Assembly: GCF_014204545.1 (NCBI RefSeq)
Contig: NZ_JACHLJ010000002.1
Coordinates: forward strand, 248,001-312,000
Direction: 5' to 3'
Length of the DNA stretch: 64,000 nt
Origin: Brevundimonas vesicularis
GTDB taxonomy: Bacteria > Pseudomonadota > Alphaproteobacteria > Caulobacterales > Caulobacteraceae
Shown here: positions 1 to 8,371 of the stretch, one piece after another
Position numbering within the stretch: position 1 is the first letter of the stretch
Layout: every line of letters begins with the position of its first letter
Translations under genes and position numbers: made by a program
Notes under the pieces: generated by a model
The model's database searches: none
Told to the model about the DNA's origin: nothing
What the model saw: the letters and a program-made list of their open reading frames with translations, nothing else

Positions 1-81
1 AACGCGGCTAACCTACATCGCCCCCCGATACATGAGCGCTTCAAAGCATTGTGGCGGAGTTTTGTGCCTTCGTGTCGGCGG

Positions 82-834
82 TCACAACTCATCCAGCGTC
101 TTGTCCCACTCCTCCATTGTGATGGTCCCGCGCGGCTCGCCAACATAGAGGTCGATCCCCTTCGAGATGCGGCGGTCCTGTTCACGTTCGATGACGGGGT
201 CGAGGCCGGCGGCGCGGAGTTGGTCCTCGAGGGCGGCGATGCGGCGGTCCAGCTGGACGCGGCGGGCCAGTTGGGCGTGGCCCCATTCGGTGTTGGCGCG
301 CTCCAGCTTCTGCTTCGCCTGCCAGTATTGGCCGCGCAGTTCCCAGTCGCTCTTGTCGCTGGTGTTCATGGCGAAGCGGTTCTCGGCCTCGGCCTCATTG
401 GTCAGGATGTCGAAGACCAGTTGCAGAGGGGCATTTTTCACCGTCAGGCGGGTGGCGCGGCCGGGGCCGTCGCGGTCGGCCAGTTTGCGATAGGTCTCGG
501 CCAAGGCCGCCAGGGCGCGGGCCTGGGCGAAGTCCTGGGCGTGCAGGGCGCGGCCCGAGGCCTGGGCGGCGGCGCGGGCGAGAGCCGCAGGATCATTGGG
601 GTCGTCGGGCGACAGGTCGGCCGCGTCGTCTGGCGACAGGGGCTGGGGCGCGGGGGTCGCGGCCTCGCTGCGCGGATGGCGGGACCAGCCCTCCTTCGTC
701 GCGCGGGCGCGGATGGAGGCCTCGGTCACATCGTGGCGAGCGGCGACGGTCTTGGCGTCGAGGCCGGACAGATAGTCCTGTCGGACCTGGGTCCAGACCT
801 CGGGCGGTTTGATCTTGTAGCGGCGTTTTTCCAT
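82..834 (-). CDS. Hypothetical protein with N-terminal helix-turn-helix-like domain
   Basis: A 250-residue protein I cannot assign to a named family. Residues about 8-52 form a short predicted helix-turn-helix (VAARHDVTEASIRARATKEGW) like those at the start of phage terminase small subunits and transposase-like DNA-binding proteins. This is followed by an Ala/Pro/Asp-rich linker (about 53-85) and a charged helical region that may form a coiled coil around residues 165-220. The N-terminal domain closely resembles that of the divergent gene at 999-1562, while the remainder differs. The start ATG is followed at once by MEKRR. DNA binding is inferred; no phage structural gene accompanies it. Confidence 0.75.
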   Translation of the reverse strand: MEKRRYKIKPPEVWTQVRQDYLSGLDAKTVAARHDVTEASIRARATKEGWSRHPRSEAATPAPQPLSPDDAADLSPDDPNDPAALARAAAQASGRALHAQDFAQARALAALAETYRKLADRDGPGRATRLTVKNAPLQLVFDILTNEAEAENRFAMNTSDKSDWELRGQYWQAKQKLERANTEWGHAQLARRVQLDRRIAALEDQLRAAGLDPVIEREQDRRISKGIDLYVGEPRGTITMEEWDKTLDEL

Positions 835-998
835 GCGGACATTATGGGGCGGTCTCTACCCCAGGCCGGGAGAAGGCCGATTTTCGAGGCTAGAGATTTG
901 ATTTTCCACATCGCGAGATGTCAGGGGTCACCCGCCCGCTGTGCATGAGGCGCGGGTGCGACCGATGATGACGCAGGGGCGTGCGACACCCCTGTCCC

Positions 999-1562
999 AT
1001 GAGCCAGGGCATACATCGCAAGATTCGGCCGGACGCCGTCTGGGCCGAGGTCAGGAAGGCGTGGGAGGACGGCGAGACCGCGCGGTCGGTCGCCGCACGC
1101 TATGACGTCGGGGTGCACGCCCTGTGGAAGCGGCGCGAGGCGGAAGGCTGGAAACGGCCCGAGCCGACGCAGGCGCCGATCGAGCCGGCCGAGGGCTGGG
1201 ACCGGCATATCCAGGCGCGGCGCGACGCCTTCAACGCCCAGCTGGAGGATGCGCGGTCGCTGGCGGAATGTCTGGCGGCGGCGATGACGGACGAGCGGCT
1301 GAGCCAGGCGCCGCACTGGCATATTCCGTGGCTGTATCACTGGCGCGCGACGCATCTGGGGCCCGAGGCGACGGCGCGGGACCGGGCGCGGGCCATAGAG
1401 ACGGGCCAGCCGTGGGCCGAGCGGTTCTGGGACGCGGACGGGGCGCTGAAGCCGCTGGCGTGGCTGGATCTGGAGATGGCGCGGCTGCATCCCGAGGACT
1501 GGCGCGCGGCCATCGGCCTGCCCGACGGCCTGCCCGAGGCGGCGACGCGATACGCGCCCTGA
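999..1562 (+). CDS. Hypothetical protein, N-terminal domain shared with the divergent neighbour
   Basis: A 187-residue protein of unknown function. Residues about 7-50 (VWAEVRKAW...SVAARYDVGVHALWKRREAEGW) match in pattern the N-terminal helix-turn-helix-like region of the gene at 82-834, suggesting an old duplication or a shared DNA-binding module. The C-terminal part has many Trp and acidic residues and no motif I recognise. I chose ATG 999 over the upstream in-frame GTG 981 because homology with the neighbour begins just after it. The two genes are divergent with about 160 bp between them, which would hold both promoters. Confidence 0.7.
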   Translation: MSQGIHRKIRPDAVWAEVRKAWEDGETARSVAARYDVGVHALWKRREAEGWKRPEPTQAPIEPAEGWDRHIQARRDAFNAQLEDARSLAECLAAAMTDERLSQAPHWHIPWLYHWRATHLGPEATARDRARAIETGQPWAERFWDADGALKPLAWLDLEMARLHPEDWRAAIGLPDGLPEAATRYAP

Positions 1563-1578
1563 TGTGTGCGGCAGTTGA

Positions 1579-1593
1579 CTTATCGGCGATAAG
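1579..1593. promoter_or_regulatory. 15-bp palindrome upstream of the helicase gene
   Basis: The sequence CTTATCGGCGATAAG has perfect 7-bp arms around one central base and sits beside a TTGACT hexamer (1575-1580), between the hypothetical gene and the helicase. It could be an operator or chance. The rest of the 276-bp gap to the helicase start shows no ORF I trust and could be a long 5' leader. Confidence 0.3.
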
Positions 1594-1838
1594 CGCCCAT
1601 TTGCGCGGCGTCGCACACTCGCGATCTCCGGCGTCTCCAGCGCGTGTGGGTCCCCTTCGGACCTGTCTGTAGAAGCCGCCGGCCCCTCATATCCATTCGC
1701 TGCCCGGACACGCGGGGCGGCGCCCGATCCACCCCGCAGGCCTCCTCCCCGAGGCCCCGTCGGGACTGGCGGTGCGCGGCCCGACGGCGTCATGCCATGG
1801 CTGATAGCGCCCTGCCGCTACGCGAAAGATAGACTGCT

Positions 1839-3335
1839 GTGAGCACCACATTCGAATCCATGGGCCTGAACAAGGCCCTGCTGCAGGCCCTGGCCTCGAC
1901 CGGCTATACCAAGCCGACCCCGATCCAGGAAAAGGCCATCCCCGACGTCATGGCCGGCAAGGACCTGTTGGGCATCGCCCAGACCGGCACCGGCAAGACG
2001 GCCGCCTTCGCCCTGCCGATCCTGCATCGCCTGGCCGAAAACCGCATCGCCCCCAAGCCCCGCACGACGCGCGTGCTGGTGCTGAGCCCCACGCGCGAGC
2101 TGGCCACCCAGATCGGCGACAGCTTCAAGGCCTATGGCGCGCACCTCGGCTTCCGGGTCGCGGTGATCTTCGGCGGCGTGAAATACGGCGCCCAGGAGCG
2201 GGCCCTGCAACAGGGTCTGGACATCCTGATCGCCGCGCCCGGCCGTCTGCTGGACCACATCCAGCAGAAGAACCTGGACCTGTCCTCGACCGAGATCTTC
2301 GTGCTGGACGAGGCCGACCAGATGCTGGACCTGGGCTTCATCAAGCCGATCCGCCAGATCGTGTCCAAGATCCCGGCCAAGCGCCAGAACCTCTTCTTCT
2401 CGGCGACCATGCCGTCCGAGATCGGCAAGCTGGCGGGCGAACTGCTGAAGGATCCGGTCAAGGTCCAGGTCACGCCGCAGTCGACCACGGTGCAGCGCAT
2501 CAGCCAGTCGGTCGTCTATATCGAACAAGGCCGCAAACGCGCCCTGCTGACCGAGATGTTCAGCGATCCCGAATACACGCGCTGCCTGGTCTTCACCAAG
2601 ACCAAGCACGGCGCCGACAAGGTCGCGGCCTATCTGGAAGCCGGCGGCGTCGAGGCCGGGGCCATCCACGGCAACAAGAGCCAGCCCCAGCGTGAACGCA
2701 CGCTGGAAGCCTTCAAGAAGGGCAAGCTGCGCGTGCTGGTCGCCACCGACATCGCCGCGCGCGGCATCGATGTGGACGGCGTCTCGCACGTCGTGAACTT
2801 CGAACTGCCGCACGTGCCGGAATCCTATGTCCACCGCATTGGCCGCACCGCGCGGGCGGGCAAGGACGGCACGGCCGTCAGCTTCGTCGCCGGCGACGAG
2901 ATGAAGCTGCTGCGCGACATCGAAAAGGTCACGCGCCAGAAGATCCCGGCCATCGACCGTCGTAACGATAAGGCCCTGGGCCAGCTGGACGCCACCATCA
3001 TGGCCACCGGCGTGGGCAAAAAGGCGACCCTGCCCGAGCGCGAAGGCGGCGAGCGTAACGAGGGCGGCCAGGGACGAGGCGGCCGCGGCCGTCGCGCGCC
3101 GCACCGCGAGGGCGTGCGTCCAGAAGGCGGCGGCCAGCCGCACCGCCAGCGTCGCAACCGCCCGGGCGAAACCCCGGCGGCCCCGCGTCCCGAGCGCGCC
3201 TACAACCCCCTGGCCGGCGAGCGCGTGCCCTCGATCAACGACAACGTCAAACCGGCCGAAGGCGAAATGAAGCGCCGCCCCCGTCGCCGCCCGTCGAACG
3301 GCGGCAAGGGCTACGGCGGCGCCGCCAAGGGCTGA
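1839..3335 (+). CDS. DEAD-box ATP-dependent RNA helicase, RhlE-like
   Basis: ATP-dependent RNA helicase likely acting in RNA turnover or ribosome assembly in the cytoplasm. It shows the Q motif (GYTKPTPIQ, about 22-30), Walker A AQTGTGKT (47-54), PTREL, the DEAD box in FVLDEADQMLDLGF (about 156), SAT (about 188) and the C-terminal motifs ARGIDVDGV and HRIGRTARAGKDG. Beyond residue about 385 is a basic Arg/Gly/Pro-rich tail (RGGRGRRAPHR) typical of RhlE-type helicases that bind RNA nonspecifically. The start is GTG 1839; ATG 1860 is an alternative. Such genes are often cold-induced, and the long upstream gap would fit a regulated leader, but this is inference. Confidence 0.93.
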   Translation: MSTTFESMGLNKALLQALASTGYTKPTPIQEKAIPDVMAGKDLLGIAQTGTGKTAAFALPILHRLAENRIAPKPRTTRVLVLSPTRELATQIGDSFKAYGAHLGFRVAVIFGGVKYGAQERALQQGLDILIAAPGRLLDHIQQKNLDLSSTEIFVLDEADQMLDLGFIKPIRQIVSKIPAKRQNLFFSATMPSEIGKLAGELLKDPVKVQVTPQSTTVQRISQSVVYIEQGRKRALLTEMFSDPEYTRCLVFTKTKHGADKVAAYLEAGGVEAGAIHGNKSQPQRERTLEAFKKGKLRVLVATDIAARGIDVDGVSHVVNFELPHVPESYVHRIGRTARAGKDGTAVSFVAGDEMKLLRDIEKVTRQKIPAIDRRNDKALGQLDATIMATGVGKKATLPEREGGERNEGGQGRGGRGRRAPHREGVRPEGGGQPHRQRRNRPGETPAAPRPERAYNPLAGERVPSINDNVKPAEGEMKRRPRRRPSNGGKGYGGAAKG

Positions 3336-3342
3336 TCTAGAT

Positions 3343-3497
3343 CCTCCCCCGTGAAGCGCAGCGAAACGGGGGAGGGGGACCGCGAAGCGGTGGAGGGGGC
3401 GAACGCCGCATGGCGGGAAACGTCGGACATCGCGCCCGTTTCCGCCCCCTTCCACCCCGCTTCGCGCGGTCCCCCTCCCCCGCTACGCGGTGGAGGA
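3343..3497. repeat. Long imperfect inverted repeat (intergenic repeat element A)
   Basis: A GC-rich element with a left arm (about 3343-3401) and a right arm (about 3441-3497) that pair as CCTCCCCCG...CGGGGGAGGGGGACCGCGAAGCGGTGGAGGG against its complement. Positions 3369-3398 are identical, in reverse complement, to 30881-30910 in a second element. It lies between convergent genes and is likely a dispersed noncoding repeat of the REP/MITE-like kind seen in alphaproteobacteria. Confidence 0.75.
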
Positions 3498-3503
3498 ATA
3501 AAA

Positions 3504-3533
3504 AACGGCGGCTCCTGCGAAGGAGCCGCCGTT
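3504..3533. terminator. Bidirectional terminator between the helicase and FadL genes
   Basis: A 12-bp perfect stem (AACGGCGGCTCC / GGAGCCGCCGTT) with loop TGCGAA, preceded by an A-run and followed by TTCTCATTT, sits between two converging genes and can end transcription both ways. Confidence 0.85.
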
Positions 3534-3560
3534 CTCATTTCAGCCGAGGCTTAGCGGAAC

Positions 3561-4910
3561 TTAGAAGTTCCAGGTCGCGCCCAGCGAGAAGCCAACGCCC
3601 GAGCCTTGCGCTTCGCCGCGCAGGTTCGAGACGACCAGGCCGTTGCCATAGACGTCGCGCGTGTCGTTGATCGTCGCGGTGTCGATGTCGATGTAGGTCA
3701 CGGCGCCGTCGAAGGTCATCGAACCGATCGTCTTGGACAGACCGGCGGCGTAGAGCCAGCGGTCGCCGTCCGGGATACGGGCGGTGCGGTGATCGTCCGG
3801 CGTCGGGGTCGGGTCGTAGCCCAGACCGGCGCGGAAGGTCATCGACGGATCGATCTTGTAGTCGAAGCCGATCGCGCCGGTGGTGACGTCGTCATAGTCC
3901 TGAACGATGGTCGAGCCGCCACCGGTGTAGGCGACGCGGATGGCGTCGAACTCGCTCCAGCCGATCTGGTTGACCTGGGCGTTCAGGGTCAGGCGATCGT
4001 TGACGGCGTAGCGGGCCGAGACGGTGGCGTACCAGGGCGTGGTGAAGGAGGCGCCGCCATCGGTCGAGACGTTTGCGCCGGCCAGGACGCCGGTCAGGCC
4101 CGAGATGTTCACCGAGCCTTCCAGTTCGTGCTCGATCTTGGAGCGGTACGACAGACCGAGGTCCAGCTTCCCGAAGTGCATCTGGGCGCCGGCGTTCCAT
4201 CCGTAATCCCAGCCGTCGCCTTCCAAGTGGTTGCGACCGTCGGTGGACGGCGAGACGACATAGGCGGGCGACAGGACGGCCGGGATCGGCACGTTCGGCA
4301 GGGCCGACGACAGGGTCGCCTTGGCGTATTGGGCGTCGAAACCGGCGCCGATGTCCAGCCAGTCTGTGACCGTCATGGCGGCGACCAGGCTGACGTTGGC
4401 CGAGCGCAGTTCCGACGTCAGGGCGTCGTAGCGAGCGAAGTCGGTCGGCTCATATTTGGTGGTGAAGTTGTAGGGCGCCTGGACGGCCAGGCCGACGTTG
4501 AAGCGGTCGCCGATCGGCATGGAGACGGCGAAGTTCGGCACGATGCCGCTTTCGACCACGTTGTGGACGTGCGGGTCGCCGTTGACGGGAGCCGAGCGGC
4601 TGACGACGCCGACGCCCGGAACCGGAACGTTGTAGGTCAGGCTCGAACCGGTGTTGTCGACGTCGGAGTCCAGGATCAGGCCGTGCATGCCGACATAGAC
4701 TTCGCGCTGGGTACCAGCGATGGCGGCGGGGTTCCACCACAGCGACTGGACGCCCTTGTCGGCGCCGACGCCGGCGTTGGCGCGACCCTGGCCGCGGGTC
4801 GATTGTTCCTGGACATAGAAGGAGCCGGCCATGGCCGGGGCGGCGACGCCGGCCAGCAGGGCGGTCGTCAGGGCGATCCCGCCCATGCGGGCGAAGTTCC
4901 TGGAGGTCAT
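3561..4910 (-). CDS. OmpP1/FadL-family outer-membrane transporter
   Basis: Outer-membrane beta-barrel of the FadL family, which carries long-chain fatty acids or other hydrophobic compounds across the outer membrane. A signal peptide (ALTTALLAGVAAPAMAG) precedes the family hallmark N-terminal hatch segment SFYVQEQSTRGQGRANAG with SLWWNPAAIAG shortly after. The protein ends in aromatic ATWNF, a barrel-assembly signal. At about 450 residues it has family length. I prefer ATG 4910 over ATG 4919 because the AGGTG upstream is then at normal spacing. It is monocistronic. The substrate is not predictable, but acyl-CoA dehydrogenases at 29-32 kb make fatty acids plausible. Confidence 0.93.
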   Translation of the reverse strand: MTSRNFARMGGIALTTALLAGVAAPAMAGSFYVQEQSTRGQGRANAGVGADKGVQSLWWNPAAIAGTQREVYVGMHGLILDSDVDNTGSSLTYNVPVPGVGVVSRSAPVNGDPHVHNVVESGIVPNFAVSMPIGDRFNVGLAVQAPYNFTTKYEPTDFARYDALTSELRSANVSLVAAMTVTDWLDIGAGFDAQYAKATLSSALPNVPIPAVLSPAYVVSPSTDGRNHLEGDGWDYGWNAGAQMHFGKLDLGLSYRSKIEHELEGSVNISGLTGVLAGANVSTDGGASFTTPWYATVSARYAVNDRLTLNAQVNQIGWSEFDAIRVAYTGGGSTIVQDYDDVTTGAIGFDYKIDPSMTFRAGLGYDPTPTPDDHRTARIPDGDRWLYAAGLSKTIGSMTFDGAVTYIDIDTATINDTRDVYGNGLVVSNLRGEAQGSGVGFSLGATWNF

Positions 4911-5072
4911 TTCATACACCTAAGTAAGCGCCGGCCGCATTACGCGCGGTCGATCAGGGGAGGAGCCCTCTCAGCGTTCGCGGCGCGAAAGCGTTGCGGG
5001 CAAGGCCCCCATCGGACCGGAAACAGGCGAAACCGTGGCGCCCGAGCCGCACACGATCACGGCTTTGCGAGG

Positions 5073-5840
5073 TTACGCAGCGGCAACATCGATGCCCAGA
5101 TTACGCAGTTCTGCGATCAAATCATGCGCCGCCGCATCGACCTGATCGGCGTTGCGGCCACGAATGACCAGCTGAGTTCCCATCTCGCCGACGCCGCCAT
5201 GGCCGAATGGATAGCTGCCGAAGGACAGGTCGCGGCGCTGATTGGCCGCCGCCCGCAGCACATCGGCCACCGCCCCCTCGCCCACGCCGGTGACCTTCAA
5301 GGTCTGGGCATGAACGATCGCGCCGGTGCGCAGGTGCGGGGCCACATCCTCCAGCATCGCCTGCATGATCTTGGGCACGCCGGCCATGACGAAGACATTG
5401 CCGATCTGGAAGCCGGGCGCATCGGTGACCGGATTGGCGATCAGAACACCGCCTTCGGGGATGCGCGCCATGCGACGGCGCGCGGCGTTGAACTCGTCGC
5501 CATAGCGGCGCGACAGGATCGCCAGCGCGTCGGGATGTTCATGCAGGGCCACGCCGAAGGCGGCCGCCACGGCGTCGGCGGTGATGTCGTCATGGGTCGG
5601 ACCGATGCCGCCGGTGGTGAAGACATAGTCCCAGCGTGAGCGGAGGGCGTCCAACGCCTCGACGATCCGGCCGTGATCGTCGCTGACGACCCGCGCCTCC
5701 ATCAGGTCGATCCCCAACGCCGCCAGAAACCGGGCGATGGTGTTGGTGTTGGTGTCCTGGGTCCGGCCCGACAGGATTTCGTCGCCAATGACCAGCACGG
5801 CGGCGGTCGGGCCGGAACGGTCGGTGTCAGCGTCGGTCAT
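5073..5840 (-). CDS. CinA-family molybdopterin-binding-fold protein (competence/damage-inducible type), short form
   Basis: Contains the MoaB/Mog-like (MoCF) domain found at the N-terminus of CinA, with the motifs VLVIGDEILSGRTQDTNT near residue 16 and FTTGGIGPTHDDITADAVA near residue 75. At 255 residues it carries only this domain plus a short extension; the C-terminal PncC nicotinamide-nucleotide amidase domain of full CinA is absent. In the family this domain hydrolyses ADP-ribose or NAD-related pyrophosphates, so a nucleotide pyrophosphatase role is possible. It is divergent from map, with under 100 bp between the starts. Confidence 0.85.
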   Translation of the reverse strand: MTDADTDRSGPTAAVLVIGDEILSGRTQDTNTNTIARFLAALGIDLMEARVVSDDHGRIVEALDALRSRWDYVFTTGGIGPTHDDITADAVAAAFGVALHEHPDALAILSRRYGDEFNAARRRMARIPEGGVLIANPVTDAPGFQIGNVFVMAGVPKIMQAMLEDVAPHLRTGAIVHAQTLKVTGVGEGAVADVLRAAANQRRDLSFGSYPFGHGGVGEMGTQLVIRGRNADQVDAAAHDLIAELRNLGIDVAAA

Positions 5841-5937
5841 GCGGGAATCCGGGGGCAGGCTTGAGGTTTCATGCTATAACGCCCATCTGCGGCGAACGGA
5901 TTGCGCCGTATCCCGCCTTTTGCAGACCGATCGCCCC

Positions 5938-6756
5938 ATGTACGAAACGCCCGAACTCGAAACCGACGTCCTGGTCCGCTCCAGCGCCATCCGCATCCAT
6001 GAGGCGGAAGACTTCGAGGGCATGCGCAAGGCCGGCCGTCTGGTCGCCGAAGCGCTGGACATGATCGCGGCGCACGTGAAGCCGGGCGTCCTGACCAGCA
6101 CGATCGACGATCTGGTGCGCGAGTTCACGCTGGACAACGGCGGCCTGCCCGCCTGCCTGGGCTACAAGGGCTACGAGAAGACCGTCTGCACCTCGATCAA
6201 CCACGTCGTCTGCCACGGCATTCCCGGCGACCGGGTGCTGAAGGACGGCGACATCGTCAACATCGACCACACCGTGATCGTGGACGGCTGGCACGGCGAT
6301 TCGAGCCGCATGTATGCGGTGGGCGAGATCAATGCGCGGGCCAAGAAGCTGATCGACGTGACCTATCAGTCGCTTGATCTGGGCCTGGAACAGGTCAAGC
6401 CGGGCAACACCTTCGGCGACATCGGCTATGCAATCCAGAAGTTCGTCGAGGCCCAGCGCATGAGCGTGGTGCGCGACTTCTGCGGCCACGGCATCGGCCG
6501 CGTCTTCCACGACAGCCCCAACGTCCTGCACTATGGCCGTCGCGGCGAGGGCGCGGTGTTGAAACCCGGCATGTTCTTCACCGTCGAGCCGATGGTGAAC
6601 CTGGGCAAGCCGCACGTGAAGGTGCTGTCCGATGGCTGGACGGCCGTGACTCGCGACAAGTCCCTGTCGGCCCAGTGCGAGCACACCATCGGGGTGACGG
6701 AAGACGGACTGGAAATCTTCACAGCGTCGCCGGCGGGGCTGTTCCGACCGAACTGA
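5938..6756 (+). CDS. map: Type I methionine aminopeptidase
   Basis: Removes the initiator Met from nascent proteins in the cytoplasm. The pita-bread fold metal ligands are visible: Asp in NIDHTVIVDGWHGDSS (two Asp), His in FCGHGIGRVFHDSP, Glu in FTVEPMV and Glu in CEHTIGVTEDG. I chose ATG 5938 (272 residues, beginning MYETPELETD) over the upstream in-frame start at 5737, which overlaps the divergent cinA-like gene. The N-terminal extension of about 20 residues before the catalytic domain is usual in alphaproteobacteria. It is followed 52 bp later by radC, a neighbour order seen in related genomes. Confidence 0.95.
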   Translation: MYETPELETDVLVRSSAIRIHEAEDFEGMRKAGRLVAEALDMIAAHVKPGVLTSTIDDLVREFTLDNGGLPACLGYKGYEKTVCTSINHVVCHGIPGDRVLKDGDIVNIDHTVIVDGWHGDSSRMYAVGEINARAKKLIDVTYQSLDLGLEQVKPGNTFGDIGYAIQKFVEAQRMSVVRDFCGHGIGRVFHDSPNVLHYGRRGEGAVLKPGMFFTVEPMVNLGKPHVKVLSDGWTAVTRDKSLSAQCEHTIGVTEDGLEIFTASPAGLFRPN

Positions 6757-6808
6757 ACCCTTGATCCTCAGTCGCAATACGCACAGGTTGCGTTGAGCGG
6801 GAGGGATC

Positions 6809-7546
6809 ATGCTCGACGACAAGGCGTCCGAAGTCGGGGACAAACCCAAGCCCCGCCACAGCGGTCATCGCGACCGGCTGCGTGAGCGGGCGGCGAAGGG
6901 GGGCCTGGGCGCCCTGCCCGACTATGAGCTGCTGGAGCTGCTGTTGTTCCGCAGCGTGCCCTATAAGGACACCAAGCCGCTGGCCAAGGATTTGCTGGCG
7001 CGGTTCGGAGGGCTGGAGGGGATCGGGGCGGCCAGCCATGAGGCGATCGAGGATCAGGTGGCGCGGTCGATGGGATACGCCGTCGGCAAGGCGACGCGGG
7101 CGGTGGCGCTGGACCTTCAGCTGATCTTCGACGTGACGCGGCGGATCGCGCGCGAACCGACGGCGAAGCGGCCGGTGATCTCGTCCTGGACGGCGCTCCT
7201 GGCCTATGTCCGCGTCGCCTTGCAGCACGAGCCGCGCGAGCAGTTCCGGGTGCTGTATCTGGACAAGAAGAACCAGCTGATCCTGGACGAAGTGCAGAAC
7301 CGCGGCACGGTCGATCATGCGCCGGTCTATCCGCGCGAGGTGGTGCGGCGCGCGCTGGAGCTGTCGGCCAGCGCCCTGATCCTGGTGCACAATCATCCGT
7401 CGGGCGATCCGACCCCCAGCCGCGCCGACATCGAGATCACGAAACAGGTTGTGCAGGCCGGCCGCGCCCTTAACGTCGAGGTTCACGACCATCTGGTCGT
7501 CGGCCGCGACGGGGTGGCCAGCTTCAAGCAACTGGGCCTGATGTGA
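6809..7546 (+). CDS. radC: RadC family JAB/MPN-domain protein
   Basis: RadC-like protein of 245 residues with an N-terminal helix-hairpin-helix region (LPDYELLELLLFRSVPYKDTKPLAK) and a C-terminal JAMM metalloprotease-like domain whose metal motif HNHPSGDPTPSRADIEITK lies at about residue 194. The historic DNA-repair role is doubtful; members are linked to recombination and mobile elements, and the biochemical activity is unsettled. A GGGAGGG purine stretch lies just upstream of the ATG. The last four bases overlap the next gene (ATGTGA), implying translational coupling with the acetyltransferase. Confidence 0.92.
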   Translation: MLDDKASEVGDKPKPRHSGHRDRLRERAAKGGLGALPDYELLELLLFRSVPYKDTKPLAKDLLARFGGLEGIGAASHEAIEDQVARSMGYAVGKATRAVALDLQLIFDVTRRIAREPTAKRPVISSWTALLAYVRVALQHEPREQFRVLYLDKKNQLILDEVQNRGTVDHAPVYPREVVRRALELSASALILVHNHPSGDPTPSRADIEITKQVVQAGRALNVEVHDHLVVGRDGVASFKQLGLM

Positions 7547-8067
7547 ACGACAGGATTCTGACGACCGAGCGACTGGTGATGAGCCCCGTCTCGACACAGG
7601 ATTTCGACGATCTGCTGACGCTGTGGTCCGATGAGGATTTCACCCGCCACATCATGGGCCGGGCGCTGGGGCGCGAAGAGGTCTGGTTCCGGCTGCTGCG
7701 CGATCTCGGCCATTGGGCGGCGATGGGCCATGGCAACTGGACGATCCGACTGCGGGACGGCGGGGCGTACCTGGGCAGCGTGGGGGTATTCGACTATCGC
7801 CGCGAGCTGGAGCCGCCGTTCGACGCGCCGGAGCTGGGCTGGGGCGTGGCGCCGGAGTTTCAAGGGCGGGGCTATGCGGCCGAGGCGCTGACGGCGGCCC
7901 TGGATTGGACCGACCGGAGGCTGGAGGGGCGAACCGTCTGCATGATCTCGCCAGACAATCTGGCCTCGCTGAAGCTGGCGGCGCGGGTCGGTTTTCGTCC
8001 CTATGCGACGACGACCTACAAGGATCATCCGGTGCAGTTGTTCGAACGACCCGGCCGCGCGCCGTAG
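7543..8067 (+). CDS. GNAT-family N-acetyltransferase (RimJ/RimL-like)
   Basis: Transfers acetyl from acetyl-CoA to an amine, possibly a protein N-terminus or small molecule. It has the RimJ/RimL type start (ILTTERLVMSPVSTQDFDD), the acetyl-CoA-binding core GWGVAPEFQGRGYAAEALTAAL at about residue 103, and the C-terminal N-x-A-S-x-K-L element (DNLASLKLAARVGF). It starts with GTG overlapping the radC stop. The substrate is unknown. Confidence 0.88.
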   Translation: MNDRILTTERLVMSPVSTQDFDDLLTLWSDEDFTRHIMGRALGREEVWFRLLRDLGHWAAMGHGNWTIRLRDGGAYLGSVGVFDYRRELEPPFDAPELGWGVAPEFQGRGYAAEALTAALDWTDRRLEGRTVCMISPDNLASLKLAARVGFRPYATTTYKDHPVQLFERPGRAP

Positions 8068-8123
8068 GTCGGCATTAAGGATTATCGGGCAAACTGGCGT
8101 CCAACGAAGTGTGAGTGCCCGCC

Positions 8124-8366
8124 ATGCCCATGTCCGTGGAAACGCTGCGCCAGCATCTGGTCGAAGCCTTCGCCGACGCCGAGATCGAGATCGAGGATCT
8201 GGCGGGCGACGGCGACCACTATCGCGCGCGGATCGTGTCGAGCGCCTTCGCCGGCCTGTCCCGCGTGCGTCAGCACCAGATGGTCTATGCCGCGCTGAAG
8301 GGTCAGATGGGCGGCGAACTGCACGCCCTGGCGCTCGAGACCTCCGCGCCGGCCAAGGAGGGCTGA
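8124..8366 (+). CDS. BolA/IbaG family protein
   Basis: Small BolA-like protein (about 80 residues) with the conserved pattern LVEAFADAEIEIEDLAGDGDHYRARIVS and the helix-turn QHQMVYAALKGQMGGELHALALETS. BolA proteins pair with monothiol CGFS glutaredoxins to hold a [2Fe-2S] cluster, and such a glutaredoxin lies 1 kb downstream at 9366, strongly supporting a role in iron-sulphur or iron sensing. ATG 8124 and ATG 8130 are both possible starts; GTG 8115 is less likely. Confidence 0.9.
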   Translation: MPMSVETLRQHLVEAFADAEIEIEDLAGDGDHYRARIVSSAFAGLSRVRQHQMVYAALKGQMGGELHALALETSAPAKEG

Positions 8367-8371
8367 AGGCC

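Noticed and set aside
1..1562. Prophage edge suggested by terminase-small-subunit-like helix-turn-helix domains
   Set aside because: No portal, capsid, tail or integrase gene and no attachment site seen; the resemblance is restricted to a short motif.
1818..3455. Long minus-strand frame opposite the helicase gene
   Set aside because: Antisense shadow of the DEAD-box gene, with low-complexity Ala/Gly/Arg composition.
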